From Pseudomonas leptonychotis (lineage in GTDB: Bacteria; Pseudomonadota; Gammaproteobacteria; Pseudomonadales; Pseudomonadaceae): a DNA stretch of 64,000 nucleotides. The stretch covers positions 186,001-250,000 of the forward strand of contig NZ_RFLV01000002.1 in the NCBI RefSeq assembly GCF_004920405.1. The letters run 5' to 3'. How positions within the stretch are numbered: the stretch's first letter is position 1; the number at the start of each line of letters is the position of its first letter. This document shows positions 10,579-23,452 of the stretch, in pieces. The notes beneath the pieces were generated by a model. It had not been told where the DNA came from. It did not search any database and saw nothing but the letters and a program-made list of their open reading frames with translations. The translations under genes and the position numbers were made by a program.

Positions 10579-11286
10579 TCAGTTAAGACTGACCCAACGT
10601 TGATTGACGAACAGCTCTATGGGGCGGTATTGAGTCTTATAACTCATCTTGCGGCAGTTCTTGATCCAGTAGCCCAGATAGACAGCATGCAGCCCGAGAC
10701 GCGTCGCTTCAGCAATTTGCCAGAGGATGGCAAAGCGCCCCAGGCTGCGCCGTTCCTCGCTTGGCTCATAAAACGTGTAGACCGCGGACAACCCATTGGG
10801 CAGTACATCAGTCACGGCAATTGCGAGGAGGCGGTTGTTGTGGCGGAACTCATAGAAGCGCGAAAAAGCTAGATCGCGCACTAAAAATGTTGCGAATTGC
10901 TCGCGGTTGGGCGGGTACATATCGCCATCGGCATGCCGCTGCTCAATGTAGCGAACGTACAGCGCGTAATATTCTTCGGTAAATGCCGGGCGCACCAGGC
11001 GCACCTGGATACCCTGGTTGCGTTTGAAAATGCGTCTTTGCTGGCGATTGGGGCTGAACTGCCCCACAGGTATGCGCGCAGGTACACAGGCGGTGCAGCG
11101 CTGGCAATGGGGGCGATAGAGGTGGTCGCCGCTGCGGCGAAAGCCCATTTCCGATAATTCAGCGTAAACATCCGCATCCATGGGCTGACTGGGGTCGAGG
11201 AACAGGGTTGTGGCTTGTTCATCGGGCAGGTAGCTGCAGGTATGCGGTTGAGTGGCATAAAACTTCAAGCGGGCCAGCTCAGTCAT
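10579..11286 (-). CDS. bpt: aspartate/glutamate leucyltransferase Bpt
   Basis: Transfers leucine from leucyl-tRNA to N-terminal Asp or Glu, creating a primary N-degron for ClpS/ClpAP. It resembles eukaryotic arginyltransferase and is often annotated arginyltransferase (ate). The 235-residue protein has the conserved cysteine cluster [15 protein letters not shown] (near residues 58-72) and the C-terminal motif [15 protein letters not shown]. The leucyl specificity comes from work on bacterial Bpt, not from anything visible here. It lies just downstream of aat on the same strand (56 bp), so the two N-degron-forming enzymes are probably co-transcribed. Confidence 0.93.
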
Positions 11287-11342
11287 TATCGACTCTCGGA
11301 ATCAGTCTTCATCCCAGTGTAAGCCAGGCTGACAAACTCCGC

Positions 11343-12023
11343 CTAGACGGTCCAGTCAGCCTGGCTGGGCTGATCAAGATGAATGCTCAGGTAGCGAGAG
11401 AACTCAGCGCGTGAAATTGTCTGGGCCCCGAGGCTAAGCAAGTGTTCGGTCGGCATCTGGCAATCAATCAGAACAAAGCCCCATGCTCGCAAACGCTCAA
11501 TCAGCGTGACAAACCCCACCTTAGACGCATTGTCCGCACGACTAAACATCGACTCACCAAAAAATAGCTGCCCCATTGCCAGGCCATAAAGGCCGCCAAC
11601 CAGTTCGTTGTCACGCCAGACTTCGACTGAATGCGCCACGCCACGCTCATGCAGCGCCAGGTAAGCCTCCTGCATCGGGCTGGTGATCCAAGTCTCAGTC
11701 GCATAGCTGCGCGGTGCTGCGCAGGCGCAAATGACCGCGGAAAAAGCCTGATCAAAGGTCACTTGGTATCGTCCCTGGCGCAGCACCTTGGCTAGGCTGC
11801 GTGAGATATGCAGCGCATCAGGAAGTAGAACCGTACGTGGATCGGGCGACCACCATAGGATCGGCTGACCATCCTGAAACCAGGGGAAACAGCCATGACG
11901 ATAAGCTTGGATTAAACGCTCGGGGCGTAAGTCACCACCAGCGGCCAGCAGGCCGTTGGGCTCACGCAGCGCTTTATTGAGGGGAGGGAAGTCCAGTGAG
12001 TCGCGTTGCAGCCATGTGAGCAT
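11343..12023 (-). CDS. aat: leucyl/phenylalanyl-tRNA-protein transferase
   Basis: Adds Leu or Phe to N-terminal Lys or Arg of proteins, marking them for ClpS and ClpAP. The 226-residue sequence carries the family blocks [29 protein letters not shown] and [11 protein letters not shown]. It lies between trxB and bpt on the minus strand, the usual Pseudomonas arrangement, and is 63 bp from the trxB stop. Confidence 0.95.
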   Translation of the reverse strand: MLTWLQRDSLDFPPLNKALREPNGLLAAGGDLRPERLIQAYRHGCFPWFQDGQPILWWSPDPRTVLLPDALHISRSLAKVLRQGRYQVTFDQAFSAVICACAAPRSYATETWITSPMQEAYLALHERGVAHSVEVWRDNELVGGLYGLAMGQLFFGESMFSRADNASKVGFVTLIERLRAWGFVLIDCQMPTEHLLSLGAQTISRAEFSRYLSIHLDQPSQADWTV

Positions 12024-12086
12024 GCGCAGAGCCGGGGTTGAATCGAGAAGAGGGCAGGGCGGACTGTATGTCCGCCCCTGGATGGA

Positions 12087-13046
<960 letters not shown>

Positions 13047-13266
13047 TCATAAGCCTTTGTCACAAAAGAGAATGCATGCTCCAATTGAGCAGCACGGAAG
13101 ATGTTGGCGGATATGCTACACCGAAGCGGGTAAAGAGCGGGAGTCAAGCATAAGGCTGTTTATTCATACAGTTCGGCCTGGTATCGTTTGGCCAAACCCG
13201 TACAATCGCTGCATCTTTTGCCGTTAACCAATTATTCGGCGCCTGTGGCGCAGGAACAGATGCGTT

Positions 13267-15669
13267 TTGAAGAAATCTAGCCCAACCGCACAAGCACCTC
13301 TCTGGCGCCAGCAGCTGCCTTATCGACTGAAAGAAGGCGCTTTGATTGGCCTGGGTGCACTTTGCCTTTACTTATGGATGGCTCTGCTCACTTACGATGC
13401 GGCCGATCCAGGCTGGACTCACACCAGCAATGTCGAGCAGGTACAGAACGCCGCCGGCCGCGCCGGTGCCTGGTTTGCCGACATCCTGTTTATGGCGTTG
13501 GGCTACTTCGCCTATCTATTCCCGTTACTGCTGGCGGTTAAAACCTTCCAAGTTTTCCGTGCCCGGCATCAGCCTTGGCAATGGAGCGGTTGGTTATTCT
13601 CCTGGCGGCTGATTGGTCTGGTGTTTTTAGTGCTGTCGGGCGCGGCGTTGGCTTACATCCATTTTCATGCCAGCGCCAGCATGCCGGCCTCTGCGGGCGG
13701 TGCGCTGGGGGAAAGCCTCGGCCAATTGGCGATCAACGCACTAAATGTGCAGGGCAGCACGCTGTTACTGATTGCGTTGTTCCTGTTTGGTTTGACAGTG
13801 TTTACCGACCTTTCCTGGTTCAAGGTGATGGACCTGACTGGCAAGATCACGCTGGATCTGTTTGAACTGATCCAGGGGTTGGCTAACCGTTGGTGGAGCG
13901 CGCGTGCGGAGCGCAAGCAGCTGGTGGCACAACTGCGTGAGGTCGATGAGCGAGTCAGCGAGGTATCAGCGCCGATCGTGCTTAATCGCCGCGAGCAGGC
14001 CAAGGTCAAGGAACGACTGATCGAGCGTGAAGATGCGCTGAGCAAACATATGACGGAGCGAGTTAATCGCCCAGCGCCTGTCATCACGCCACCGGCAGCG
14101 CCGAAAGCGGCGGAATCTAGCAAGCGCGTGCAGAAAGAAAAGCAAGTGCCGCTATTCGTTGACAGTGCTATCGAAGGCACACTGCCTCCTATCTCTATCC
14201 TTGATCCGGCAGAGGTCAAGAAAGTCGCCTATTCCCCAGAGTCGTTGGCTGCGGTTGGCCACCTGCTGGAAATAAAACTCAAGGAGTTTGGTGTCGAGGT
14301 GTCGGTTGACTCGATCCATCCTGGCCCGGTGATTACCCGTTACGAGATTCAACCGGCGGCCGGGGTCAAGGTCAGCCGTATTTCCAATTTGGCCAAAGAC
14401 CTGGCTCGCTCGCTCGCTGTGACCAGTGTGCGTGTGGTTGAAGTGATCCCAGGTAAAACCACGGTCGGTATCGAGATACCCAACGAAGATCGTCAGATCG
14501 TACGTTTTTCCGAGGTGCTGTCATCCCCTGAGTATGACGATGCCAAATCCCCCGTGACCTTGGCGCTGGGCCACGACATTGCCGGCAAACCAATTATTAC
14601 CGACTTGGCGCGGATGCCACACTTGCTGGTGGCGGGCACCACGGGTTCCGGTAAGTCGGTTGGGGTCAACGCGATGATCCTGTCGATTTTGTTCAAGTCC
14701 ACGCCGGAAGAGGCGCGCTTGATCATGATCGACCCGAAAATGCTCGAACTGTCGATTTATGAAGGTATTCCGCACCTGTTGTGCCCGGTGGTGACCGACA
14801 TGAAAGAAGCCGCCAACGCCTTGCGTTGGTCGGTGGCTGAAATGGAACGCCGCTACAAGCTGATGTCGAAGATGGGCGTGCGTAACCTGGCCGGTTTCAA
14901 CCGCAAGGTCAAAGATGCCATTGAGGCAGGTGAGCCGCTGTCTGACCCGCTGTATAAGCGCGAAAGCATGCACGACGAGGCGCCGTTGCTGAAAACCCTG
15001 CCAACCATCGTGGTGGTGGTCGACGAGTTTGCCGACATGATGATGATTGTTGGCAAGAAGGTCGAAGAGCTCATTGCGCGCATCGCACAGAAGGCGCGTG
15101 CCGCCGGGATCCACCTGATTCTTGCAACCCAGCGGCCGTCGGTGGATGTAATCACCGGCCTGATTAAAGCCAACATCCCGACACGCATGGCTTTTCAGGT
15201 GTCGAGCAAGATCGATTCGCGCACCATCATTGACCAGGGTGGGGCTGAGCAGTTGCTGGGGCATGGTGACATGCTCTATATGCCGCCGGGCACCAGTCTA
15301 CCGATCCGTGTGCACGGTGCCTTTGTTTCTGATGAAGAGGTTCATCGCGTAGTTGAAGCCTGGAAGCAGCGCGGCACGCCTGACTACATCGAAGAAATCC
15401 TTAATGGTGCTGAAGAGGCCGGTAGCGGTTTTGACGGAGGCAGCGGCGAGGGTGGTGACGACAGCGAGACGGACGCGCTCTACGATGAGGCGGTCAATTT
15501 TGTCTTAGAAAGTCGCCGCGCCTCTATTTCCGCTGTCCAGCGTAAATTAAAAATTGGCTACAACCGAGCTGCTCGGATGATCGAAGCCATGGAAATGGCC
15601 GGTGTGGTCACCTCAATGAACACCAATGGCTCTCGCGAGGTCATAGCACCAAGCCCTGTTCGCGATTAA
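13267..15669 (+). CDS. ftsK: DNA translocase FtsK (TTG start)
   Basis: Septum-anchored motor that pumps chromosomal DNA at division and activates XerCD at dif. The 800-residue protein has about four membrane segments in the first 180 residues, a proline/lysine linker, a RecA-like motor with Walker A GTTGSGKS near residue 457, and a C-terminal winged-helix gamma domain (about 730-800). The gamma domain in the family reads the KOPS octamer and contacts XerD. Translation appears to start at TTG, 11 bp after an AGGA sequence. An ATG at 13260 opens only a six-codon out-of-frame peptide. A dif-like site is 18 kb away at 33.74 kb. Confidence 0.95.
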   Translation: MKKSSPTAQAPLWRQQLPYRLKEGALIGLGALCLYLWMALLTYDAADPGWTHTSNVEQVQNAAGRAGAWFADILFMALGYFAYLFPLLLAVKTFQVFRARHQPWQWSGWLFSWRLIGLVFLVLSGAALAYIHFHASASMPASAGGALGESLGQLAINALNVQGSTLLLIALFLFGLTVFTDLSWFKVMDLTGKITLDLFELIQGLANRWWSARAERKQLVAQLREVDERVSEVSAPIVLNRREQAKVKERLIEREDALSKHMTERVNRPAPVITPPAAPKAAESSKRVQKEKQVPLFVDSAIEGTLPPISILDPAEVKKVAYSPESLAAVGHLLEIKLKEFGVEVSVDSIHPGPVITRYEIQPAAGVKVSRISNLAKDLARSLAVTSVRVVEVIPGKTTVGIEIPNEDRQIVRFSEVLSSPEYDDAKSPVTLALGHDIAGKPIITDLARMPHLLVAGTTGSGKSVGVNAMILSILFKSTPEEARLIMIDPKMLELSIYEGIPHLLCPVVTDMKEAANALRWSVAEMERRYKLMSKMGVRNLAGFNRKVKDAIEAGEPLSDPLYKRESMHDEAPLLKTLPTIVVVVDEFADMMMIVGKKVEELIARIAQKARAAGIHLILATQRPSVDVITGLIKANIPTRMAFQVSSKIDSRTIIDQGGAEQLLGHGDMLYMPPGTSLPIRVHGAFVSDEEVHRVVEAWKQRGTPDYIEEILNGAEEAGSGFDGGSGEGGDDSETDALYDEAVNFVLESRRASISAVQRKLKIGYNRAARMIEAMEMAGVVTSMNTNGSREVIAPSPVRD

Positions 15670-15697
15670 TACCTCGCCCTAATTGATAAGGAGTCCC

Positions 15698-16324
15698 ATG
15701 CGCCTGATTCGCATGCTGTTGCTGACCATTTTGAGTGTTACCAGTGTTGCCGCCATGGCCGACGATGAAGTCGCGGTGCAGCGCTTGACCGTGCTGCTCA
15801 ACCAAGCCCAAACCATTACTGCGCGTTTTTCCCAGCTGACGCTGGACGGCAGCGGTACCCAGCTCCAGGAAACCGCCGGCCAGCTCTCGCTCAAACGGCC
15901 GGGTTTATTTCGCTGGCATACTGATGCCCCTATGGAGCAATTACTGGTCTCCAACGGTGAGAAGGTCTGGCTGTATGATCCGGATCTCCAGCAAGTCACC
16001 ATCCAGACTCTCGACCAACGCCTGACTCACACCCCAGCATTGTTGCTTTCGGGTGATGTGTCGAAAATCCGCGAGAACTTCGAAATCAGCCACAAAGAAA
16101 GTGGCGATGTGGTCGATTTCATCCTTAAGCCGAAATCCAAGGACACCCTGTTTGACAGCCTGCGGTTGTCGTTTCGCAACAAGGTGCTCAACGATATGCA
16201 GTTGATCGATAGCATCGGTCAGCGCACTAACATTCTTTTTCTCAACGTGAAGATGAATGAACCCCAGGACGATGCACAGTTCACTTTTGAGGTCCCGGCC
16301 GGCGCGGACGTAATTCAAGAGTAG
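15698..16324 (+). CDS. lolA: outer-membrane lipoprotein carrier protein LolA
   Basis: Periplasmic chaperone that carries lipoproteins from LolCDE to LolB. The 208-residue precursor begins with a signal peptide of about 21 residues ([17 protein letters not shown] before DDE). The half-barrel sequence continues with [15 protein letters not shown] and [17 protein letters not shown] at 15698 follows a perfect AAGGAG site; the in-frame start at 15683 is less likely. It lies 28 bp after ftsK in the ftsK-lolA-rarA-crcB run. At least four outer-membrane-type lipoproteins or fusion lipoproteins elsewhere in the window would be clients of this pathway. Confidence 0.93.
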   Translation: MRLIRMLLLTILSVTSVAAMADDEVAVQRLTVLLNQAQTITARFSQLTLDGSGTQLQETAGQLSLKRPGLFRWHTDAPMEQLLVSNGEKVWLYDPDLQQVTIQTLDQRLTHTPALLLSGDVSKIRENFEISHKESGDVVDFILKPKSKDTLFDSLRLSFRNKVLNDMQLIDSIGQRTNILFLNVKMNEPQDDAQFTFEVPAGADVIQE

Positions 16325-16356
16325 AAAGCTCAAAAGCAGAGGCGTTTAGCGCAGTC

Positions 16357-17682
16357 ATGGACCTGTTTCGCAAAGCTCCCATCGCTCAACCCCTGGCTGC
16401 CCGACTGCGTGCAGCCAGCCTGGATGAGTACGTCGGCCAGGAGCACTTGCTGGCACGCGGCAAACCTCTGCGTGAAGCGCTGGAGCAGGGCGCGCTGCAT
16501 TCGATGATTTTCTGGGGGCCTCCGGGCGTCGGCAAAACCACCCTTGCGCGGCTCTTGGCTCAGGTTTCCGACGCACACTTCGAGACGATTTCCGCCGTGC
16601 TCTCCGGGGTCAAGGAAATTCGCCAGGCCGTCGAAGTGGCACAGCAACACGCCGCGCAATATGGCCGCCAGACCATTCTGTTTGTCGATGAAGTCCACCG
16701 TTTCAACAAGTCGCAGCAGGATGCCTTCCTGCCCTACGTGGAAGACGGCACCCTGATTTTTATCGGTGCTACCACGGAAAATCCCTCGTTCGAGCTGAAC
16801 AACGCTTTGCTCTCACGGGCCCGCGTTTATGTGCTGAAAAGCCTGGATGAAAGTGCGCTGCGCAAGCTGGTTGAGCGCGCCTTGAGTGACCCAAAAGGTC
16901 TGGGTGAGCGCCAGTTGAGCCTGCCCGAGGAGAGTTTCAAAATTCTTCAGGCTGCGGCCGACGGCGATGGTCGGCGGTTACTCAATTTTTTGGAAAACGC
17001 CGCCGACCTGGCCGAAGACGGCAGCGAGATTGGTAGTGAGCTGCTGCTCAACCTGCTAGGTGACACTCGCCGGCGTTTCGACAAGGGCGGCGAAGCCTTT
17101 TACGACCAGATATCGGCGCTGCACAAATCGGTGCGCGGCTCCAGCCCGGACGGCGCGCTGTATTGGTTTGCTCGCATGCTCGATGGCGGCTGTGATCCGC
17201 TGTATATCGCCCGCCGGGTGGTGCGTATGGCCAGTGAGGACATCGGTAATGCCGATCCGCGCGCACTGACTCTGTGCCTGAATGCCTGGGATGTGCAGGA
17301 GCGCCTCGGCAGCCCAGAAGGTGAGCTGGCCGTGGCGCAGGCGATTGTTTACCTGGCCTGCGCGCCGAAGAGTAATGCGGTGTACAACGCTTTCAAAGCG
17401 GCCATGCGCGATGCCGCTGAGCATGGCTCGCAGGAAGTACCGCTGCACCTGCGTAATGCGCCGACCAAGCTGATGAAAGAGTTGGGCTACGGCGACGAAT
17501 ATCGCTACGCCCATGACGAGCCGGATGCTTATGCGGCGGGGGAGGATTACTTTCCCGAAACTTTCGAGCCGCGCGAGTATTACCAGCCGGTGCCGCGCGG
17601 TCTTGAGCTAAAAATTCGCGATAAATTGCAGCATTTGAAAAACCAAGATCGCAACAGCCCTCGCCAGCGGAGAGCGCCATGA
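16357..17682 (+). CDS. rarA: replication-associated AAA+ recombination protein RarA
   Basis: A clamp-loader-like ATPase (MgsA/WRNIP1 family) that acts at stalled replication forks. It has 441 residues with Walker [13 protein letters not shown] near residue 54, Walker [10 protein letters not shown], and the C-terminal tetramerisation region SNAVYNAF. The stop overlaps the crcB start as ATGA. The lolA-rarA-serS order is standard in gammaproteobacteria. Confidence 0.94.
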   Translation: MDLFRKAPIAQPLAARLRAASLDEYVGQEHLLARGKPLREALEQGALHSMIFWGPPGVGKTTLARLLAQVSDAHFETISAVLSGVKEIRQAVEVAQQHAAQYGRQTILFVDEVHRFNKSQQDAFLPYVEDGTLIFIGATTENPSFELNNALLSRARVYVLKSLDESALRKLVERALSDPKGLGERQLSLPEESFKILQAAADGDGRRLLNFLENAADLAEDGSEIGSELLLNLLGDTRRRFDKGGEAFYDQISALHKSVRGSSPDGALYWFARMLDGGCDPLYIARRVVRMASEDIGNADPRALTLCLNAWDVQERLGSPEGELAVAQAIVYLACAPKSNAVYNAFKAAMRDAAEHGSQEVPLHLRNAPTKLMKELGYGDEYRYAHDEPDAYAAGEDYFPETFEPREYYQPVPRGLELKIRDKLQHLKNQDRNSPRQRRAP

Positions 17683-18053
17683 TTCGTGTGGCGCTGGCCG
17701 TTGCGCTTGGTGGAGCGGTAGGCTCTGTGCTGCGTTTTCTTACGTTCAGCTGGGTTGCAGCGCAGTGGCCTAGGCATTTCTACCTGAGCACCTTCGCTGT
17801 CAATATCCTGGGTTGCTTACTAATCGGCCTGCTTTCCGGCTTGTTTTTACTGCGCAGCGACCTGCCCATCGAGTTGCGCAGCGGCCTGATTATTGGGCTG
17901 CTTGGCGGCTTCACTACCTTTTCCTCATTCAGCTTGGAGTTGCTCAAGCTGTTTGAAAGTGGCCGCCACAATGAGGCCTTCGCCTATCTACTGTGTAGCG
18001 TAATCGGCGGTGTACTTGCTGTATGGGCTGGTTTTGCCCTGGCGCGCTTCTAG
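17679..18053 (+). CDS. crcB: fluoride ion channel CrcB/Fluc
   Basis: A 124-residue, four-helix membrane protein that dimerises to export fluoride. Conserved segments are [11 protein letters not shown] near the N-terminus, the central [17 protein letters not shown], and [15 protein letters not shown], which holds the phenylalanine and threonine/serine residues of the fluoride path. It overlaps the rarA stop by 4 bp. No fluoride-riboswitch consensus was seen upstream, as expected for an internal operon gene. Confidence 0.93.
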   Translation: MIRVALAVALGGAVGSVLRFLTFSWVAAQWPRHFYLSTFAVNILGCLLIGLLSGLFLLRSDLPIELRSGLIIGLLGGFTTFSSFSLELLKLFESGRHNEAFAYLLCSVIGGVLAVWAGFALARF

Positions 18054-18163
18054 CTGCGGCCACGCCGGCTCGCTCGCGGTGTGGCTCCAACCCGGTTAAA
18101 GCCTTAAACTGCGCGGCATTGCGCGCCATGGCCACGGCCATGCAAACCCTTGTGATGTGTTGA

Positions 18164-19453
<1,290 letters not shown>

Positions 19454-19472
19454 GCCGGCTTCAGTTGCGCGC

Positions 19473-19504
19473 AACGGGGCGGCCAGTGCCGCCCCGTTTT
19501 GTTT
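19473..19504 (+). terminator. serS terminator
   Basis: AACGGGGCGGC and GCCGCCCCGTT form an 11-bp perfect stem with a CAGT loop, followed by TTTGTTT. It lies 20 bp after the serS stop and before cysG. Confidence 0.88.
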
Positions 19505-19525
19505 ACCCGATAGAGAGCATGCGTC

Positions 19526-20920
19526 ATGGATTTTCTGCCCCTGTTCCACAAACTGCAGGATCGCCTGGTACTGGTGGTCGGTGGCGGCGAAGTTGCCGTG
19601 CGCAAGGCGCGCTTGCTCAGTGATGCAGGGGCAACGCTGCGGGTCGTAGCGCCGGACATCCGTGAGGAGTTGCGCGAAATGGCCGCCGCTCGCAATGGCG
19701 AGGTGCTGTTGCGAGATTACCAGCCGACTGATCTGCAAGGCGTAGCGTTGGTCATTGCCGCTACCGATGATGAGCCGTTGTACGCGCAGATATCGGCCCA
19801 GGCTCAGGCCCTGGGTATCCCGGTTAATGTGGTGGATGCACCTAAGCTGTGCAGCGTGATTTTCCCCGCTATCGTCGACCGTTCACCGCTGATTGTGGCA
19901 ATTACCAGTGGCGGCGATGCACCGGTGTTGGCCCGGCTGATTCGCGCCAAGATCGAGACCTGGATTCCGGCCGCTTATGGCCAATTGGCCGGTTTGGCCA
20001 AGCGCTTTCGTGCCCAGGTCAAAGGACTGTTTCCCGATGTACAGCAGCGCCGGGTGTTCTGGGAGGATGTGTTCCAGGGCCAGGTCGCCGAAAGTGTCTT
20101 CGCCGGCAAACTGCAAGAAGGTCAGCGTCTGCTGGAAGAGAAGATTGCCGGGATTGCTCCGCGTACCTTGGGTGAGGTGTATCTGGTTGGGGCTGGGCCG
20201 GGTGATCCTGATCTATTGACCTTCCGCGCCCTGCGCTTGATGCAGCAAGCTGACGTGGTGCTGTATGACCGCCTGGTGGCGCCGGCGATCATCGAGCTGT
20301 GCCGCCGCGATGCCGAGCGTATCTATGTGGGTAAGCAGCGCGCCGAGCATGCCGTGCCGCAGCAACAGATCAATCAGCGTTTGGTCAGCCTAGCCAAAGA
20401 AGGCAAACGCGTGCTGCGCCTAAAGGGCGGTGACCCGTTTATTTTCGGTCGTGGTGGCGAAGAAATTGAAGAGCTGGCCGCCCACGGCATTCCCTTTCAG
20501 GTGGTGCCTGGGATTACGGCTGCTTCAGGCTGCGCGGCTTATGCCGGGATTCCACTGACCCACCGTGACCATGCGCAGTCCGTGCGTTTTGTCACCGGCC
20601 ACCTGAAAGATGGCAGCAGCGATCTGCCCTGGAGCGAGCTCACCGCAAGCAGCCAGACCTTGGTGTTTTATATGGGTTTAGTGGGGCTGCCGATGATCTG
20701 CCAGCAACTGATTGCTCACGGCCGGGCCGCTACAACTCCGGCGGCATTGATCCAGCAGGGCACTACGCAGAACCAGCGGGTGTTTACCGGTACTCTGGCC
20801 AACTTGGCCGAACTGGTTGCGGAGCATGAAGTGCATGCGCCGACCCTGGTAATCGTCGGCGAAGTGGTGCAGCTACGGGAGAAACTGGCTTGGTTCGAAG
20901 GGGCTCAGGCCAGTGTCTGA
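19526..20920 (+). CDS. cysG: sirohaem synthase CysG (fused bifunctional/trifunctional)
   Basis: Makes sirohaem for sulfite and nitrite reductases. The 464-residue fusion has an N-terminal dehydrogenase/ferrochelatase domain (about 1-210; NAD motif [15 protein letters not shown]) and a C-terminal uroporphyrinogen-III methyltransferase (about 218-455; [12 protein letters not shown] and [20 protein letters not shown]). It has its own position after the serS terminator. Its stop codon region overlaps the end of convergent ybiB by 16 bp. Confidence 0.96.
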   Translation: MDFLPLFHKLQDRLVLVVGGGEVAVRKARLLSDAGATLRVVAPDIREELREMAAARNGEVLLRDYQPTDLQGVALVIAATDDEPLYAQISAQAQALGIPVNVVDAPKLCSVIFPAIVDRSPLIVAITSGGDAPVLARLIRAKIETWIPAAYGQLAGLAKRFRAQVKGLFPDVQQRRVFWEDVFQGQVAESVFAGKLQEGQRLLEEKIAGIAPRTLGEVYLVGAGPGDPDLLTFRALRLMQQADVVLYDRLVAPAIIELCRRDAERIYVGKQRAEHAVPQQQINQRLVSLAKEGKRVLRLKGGDPFIFGRGGEEIEELAAHGIPFQVVPGITAASGCAAYAGIPLTHRDHAQSVRFVTGHLKDGSSDLPWSELTASSQTLVFYMGLVGLPMICQQLIAHGRAATTPAALIQQGTTQNQRVFTGTLANLAELVAEHEVHAPTLVIVGEVVQLREKLAWFEGAQASV

Positions 20921-21891
20921 TTGCGCGCAGCCCATAGCTGGGTCGCGCGCTCCAGGGCTTGTTCACGCGGTTCGCCGAGGGCGCGCAAGGCCAGTGCCAT
21001 GGTGCTGATTACGGCAAGCTGGCCGTAATCATCGGCCACTTCACCGCGCCAGAATGCGCTCAGGTGGGTCGGTTGCAATGAGCTGGGTTTGACGTGACGT
21101 AATGCGGAAAGCGCCGGCCATTCCTCATCCCAGTTCGCGCCGTTGGCCGTGCCATACAGGTGGCTGGTGGCGTCCGGATTGATCTCGATTTCACCGCCTT
21201 CACCCTTGATCACCACCGCGCTATCACCGAGCAACTGGCTGGCTTCGCGGTGCACCGCCTGATAACCCGGATGAAAGATGCTCTGCAGGCCGCAACGCGC
21301 GCCCAGTGGGTTGAGGATGCGTGCCAGAGAATGAATCGGTGAGCGCAGGCCGAGAATATTGCGCAGGTCAATCATCCGTTGTAGCTGCGGCATCCAGTCG
21401 CCCAGTGGAATAAACGCCAGCTGCTGTTGTGCCAAGGCCTGCTCGACACTGCTCCAGTTGCGGCACAGCGGAATATGCAGGGCTTCGAGTAGCTGTTCGC
21501 TGTACATGCGCCCGGCAGTATGCGGGCCGCCGCCGTGCAGCAGGATGCGAATACCGCTGCCTGCCAGGGCTTTGGCAGCCAACAAAAACCAAGGCAGGTG
21601 ACGTTTTTTCCCGGCGTAGCTCGGCCAGTCAAGGTCGACCTGGATTGCAGGCGCCTGCAAACGCGCCCTCACGGCTTCGGCAAAGCCGGCCATTTCTTCG
21701 GCGCTCTCTTCCTTGTGCCGCAGCAACATCAGGAATGCACCCAACTGGCTTTCCTCTGCCTGGCCATCGAGGAGCATGCCCATGGCGTCGCGGGCTTCCT
21801 CACGGGTCAGGTTGCGCGCACCGCGCTTACCCTTGCCGAGAATGCGCACAAATTGAGCGAAGGGATGTTCCGGCGGAGTCACAAGGTTCAT
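20905..21891 (-). CDS. ybiB: YbiB/TrpD2-like glycosyltransferase-fold protein
   Basis: A 328-residue relative of anthranilate phosphoribosyltransferase (TrpD fold) in the YbiB/TrpD2 branch, which in E. coli binds nucleic acid and is not known to make tryptophan. The phosphoribosyltransferase N-terminal helical domain is visible at about 10-75 ([15 protein letters not shown]), followed by the catalytic-fold region with HGGGPH. ATG at 21891 overlaps the tusE stop, so translation is coupled to the tus genes. Why a YbiB protein should sit with a sulfur relay is not evident. Its enzymatic activity is unknown. Confidence 0.8.
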   Translation of the reverse strand: MNLVTPPEHPFAQFVRILGKGKRGARNLTREEARDAMGMLLDGQAEESQLGAFLMLLRHKEESAEEMAGFAEAVRARLQAPAIQVDLDWPSYAGKKRHLPWFLLAAKALAGSGIRILLHGGGPHTAGRMYSEQLLEALHIPLCRNWSSVEQALAQQQLAFIPLGDWMPQLQRMIDLRNILGLRSPIHSLARILNPLGARCGLQSIFHPGYQAVHREASQLLGDSAVVIKGEGGEIEINPDATSHLYGTANGANWDEEWPALSALRHVKPSSLQPTHLSAFWRGEVADDYGQLAVISTMALALRALGEPREQALERATQLWAARNQTLA

Positions 21892-22223
21892 AGGCAATTG
21901 GTCGGCTTGGGCAGGCCCGCCAGCTTGGCGGCGAGTTTGGCAGGAGTGCCATTGAACAGGCGATTTAGGTTCAGGCTATTGCCTTTCTCGGGGCCGAGTT
22001 TGACGGCAATAAATTTAATCAGCGGACGATTGGCCGGCGACAATTGAAATTCGTCGTAAAAGCTGCGCACCAGCCAGAGAATTTCCCAATGATCGGCGCT
22101 CAGGTTGATGCCTTCACGTTCTGCCAGGGCGTGCGCAGCGGCCTCGGACCAGTCGGCCAGGTCGAGCAAATAGCCGTCCTTGTCGAGCGCAAGACGACAA
22201 CCTTCAACATTCAATGCCGTCAT
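21888..22223 (-). CDS. tusE: TusE/DsrC sulfur-carrier protein
   Basis: A 111-residue DsrC-family protein that receives persulfide sulfur from TusD and passes it to MnmA. The penultimate cysteine Cys110 in the C-terminal PKPTNCL is the carrier residue. The family blocks DLADWSEAAAHALAEREGI and HWEILWLVRSFYDEF are clear. It overlaps tusB upstream and ybiB downstream by 4 bp each. With no dsrAB in view, the tRNA-thiolation role is more likely than sulfur oxidation. Confidence 0.93.
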   Translation of the reverse strand: MTALNVEGCRLALDKDGYLLDLADWSEAAAHALAEREGINLSADHWEILWLVRSFYDEFQLSPANRPLIKFIAVKLGPEKGNSLNLNRLFNGTPAKLAAKLAGLPKPTNCL

Positions 22224-22519
22224 AGCCAGGTGTTTACCTTGCTGTATTGGCAGCTCAGCGCAACGAAAGCGGGGTAATCGACCAGTGTGAGGCGGGCAGG
22301 TAGCTCAAGGCCACGAGCCTGGACATCTTCATCCAGGGCGTACAGAGCGATGGCTTCTGGCATCAATTCCAGCGCCTGGAGCTGTGCGCTGCCGGCCTGT
22401 AAGGCATAGACGGCATCACCACACAGCAGCAAGGCATCCTGGCTGCCGAGTAGGCGCAGGCAACTGCTCAGACGGCTATCGGTAAAGGGCGAGTGCGAGA
22501 GTACGTGCAAAGTAGCCAT
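22220..22519 (-). CDS. tusB: TusB/DsrH sulfur-relay subunit
   Basis: A 99-residue subunit of the TusBCD heterohexamer. It has the family start MATLHVLSHSPFTDS and the segment LLLCGDAVYAL. Start and stop overlap its neighbours tusC and tusE, so translation is coupled. Role is inferred from the family and from the complete tusDCBE order. Confidence 0.9.
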   Translation of the reverse strand: MATLHVLSHSPFTDSRLSSCLRLLGSQDALLLCGDAVYALQAGSAQLQALELMPEAIALYALDEDVQARGLELPARLTLVDYPAFVALSCQYSKVNTWL

Positions 22520-22878
22520 CAGAGCGTAATCACCTGGTCGTAACGGTCAATCAGAGCGCTTAGCCCGGCATCATCCAAGCGCTCGACCGCGAGGGTCTCG
22601 GGGTGGTCGTGCAGGCCGCGTTCTTCCAGGCTGCGCTGGGCAACATAGAGTGCTTCGACACCGAACATCGGCAAGGCCTGCAAATTGGCGCCGAGGTCTT
22701 TCTGCTGCAAGCTGGCGGGTTGCTGTGCACCGCTCAGCTGGAATACCCCGTCATCGAGAAACAGCATGCCAATCGGCAAATCGAAGGCTCCGCCGGCTAG
22801 GGCAATATCCAGCGCTTCGCGCGCTCCGGGGCCGGACCAGGGCGCTTGACGGCTGATGATCAACAGCGACTTGCTCAT
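22519..22878 (-). CDS. tusC: TusC/DsrF sulfur-relay subunit
   Basis: A 119-residue DsrE/F-fold protein beginning MSKSLLIISRQAPWSG. Starting at ATG 22878 removes a 44-residue upstream open frame that lies inside tusD. Family blocks include AREALDIALAGGAFD and PMFGVEALYVAQRSL. It begins 1 bp after the tusD stop and shares one base with tusB. Confidence 0.9.
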   Translation of the reverse strand: MSKSLLIISRQAPWSGPGAREALDIALAGGAFDLPIGMLFLDDGVFQLSGAQQPASLQQKDLGANLQALPMFGVEALYVAQRSLEERGLHDHPETLAVERLDDAGLSALIDRYDQVITL

Positions 22879-22879
22879 C

Positions 22880-23272
22880 TCAAGGCCCTCCGAAACATAC
22901 CAATCGATCCGCCAACTGCGCCGCTTCGTGCAGCTGCCCAAGCCCGGAAAGCTCCCAGGGCGCATCCAGGTTGGCAGCGGTGCGCGAGTAACGTTGCGCC
23001 TCGTCGTCATTCAATACGCCACGACGTAGAGCAGCGGCGATACACACCACAGCATCCAGTTGCTGCGCTTGCACGAACTCACGCCATTCGCGTGGCAGAT
23101 CCACTTCATCCTGCGCGCAGATCACATTGCTCGACGCGCTGTGAACGCCGTCCTGATAGAAGAACAGCCGCACAATTTCATGTCCACCCGCCAATACCGC
23201 CTGAGCAAAGCGCAGCGCTCGACGTGAGGAGGGCGCATGAGGAGGGGAGAACAAGGCGATGGCGAACTTCAT
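22880..23272 (-). CDS. tusD: TusD/DsrE sulfurtransferase subunit
   Basis: A 130-residue catalytic subunit of TusBCD, which takes sulfur from TusA. The active cysteine is in LDAVVCIAAALRRG (near residue 78). ATG at 23272 (MKFAIALFSPPH) matches the family; 26 residues of open frame upstream have no family match. It is the first gene of tusDCBE-ybiB. Confidence 0.92.
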   Translation of the reverse strand: MKFAIALFSPPHAPSSRRALRFAQAVLAGGHEIVRLFFYQDGVHSASSNVICAQDEVDLPREWREFVQAQQLDAVVCIAAALRRGVLNDDEAQRYSRTAANLDAPWELSGLGQLHEAAQLADRLVCFGGP

Positions 23273-23415
23273 AGCAAACCTGGCAAGCCAATTTGCCGGA
23301 ATGATAAAGCCTGAGGCGCCAAGATGCGCGCAGCAGGCATAAAAAATCACCGGGAGTCATTTTTAGCGTCGTTAGCGACGGCCCGAAGGGTGTCAGCCAT
23401 GGATGGCTGGCATAA

Positions 23416-23439
23416 AAAAGCCCGCCGAAGCGGGCTTTT
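23416..23439 (-). terminator. yccA terminator
   Basis: AAAAGCCCGC and GCGGGCTTTT form a 10-bp stem with a CGAA tetraloop, with T-runs on both strands. It lies 14 bp downstream of the yccA stop on the minus strand and isolates yccA from tusD. Confidence 0.9.
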
Positions 23440-23452
23440 CACAGCAATTGAA

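Noticed and set aside
17600..17680. Fluoride riboswitch for crcB
   Set aside because: crcB overlaps the rarA stop by 4 bp and no riboswitch-like conserved sequence was seen, so it is simply an internal operon gene.
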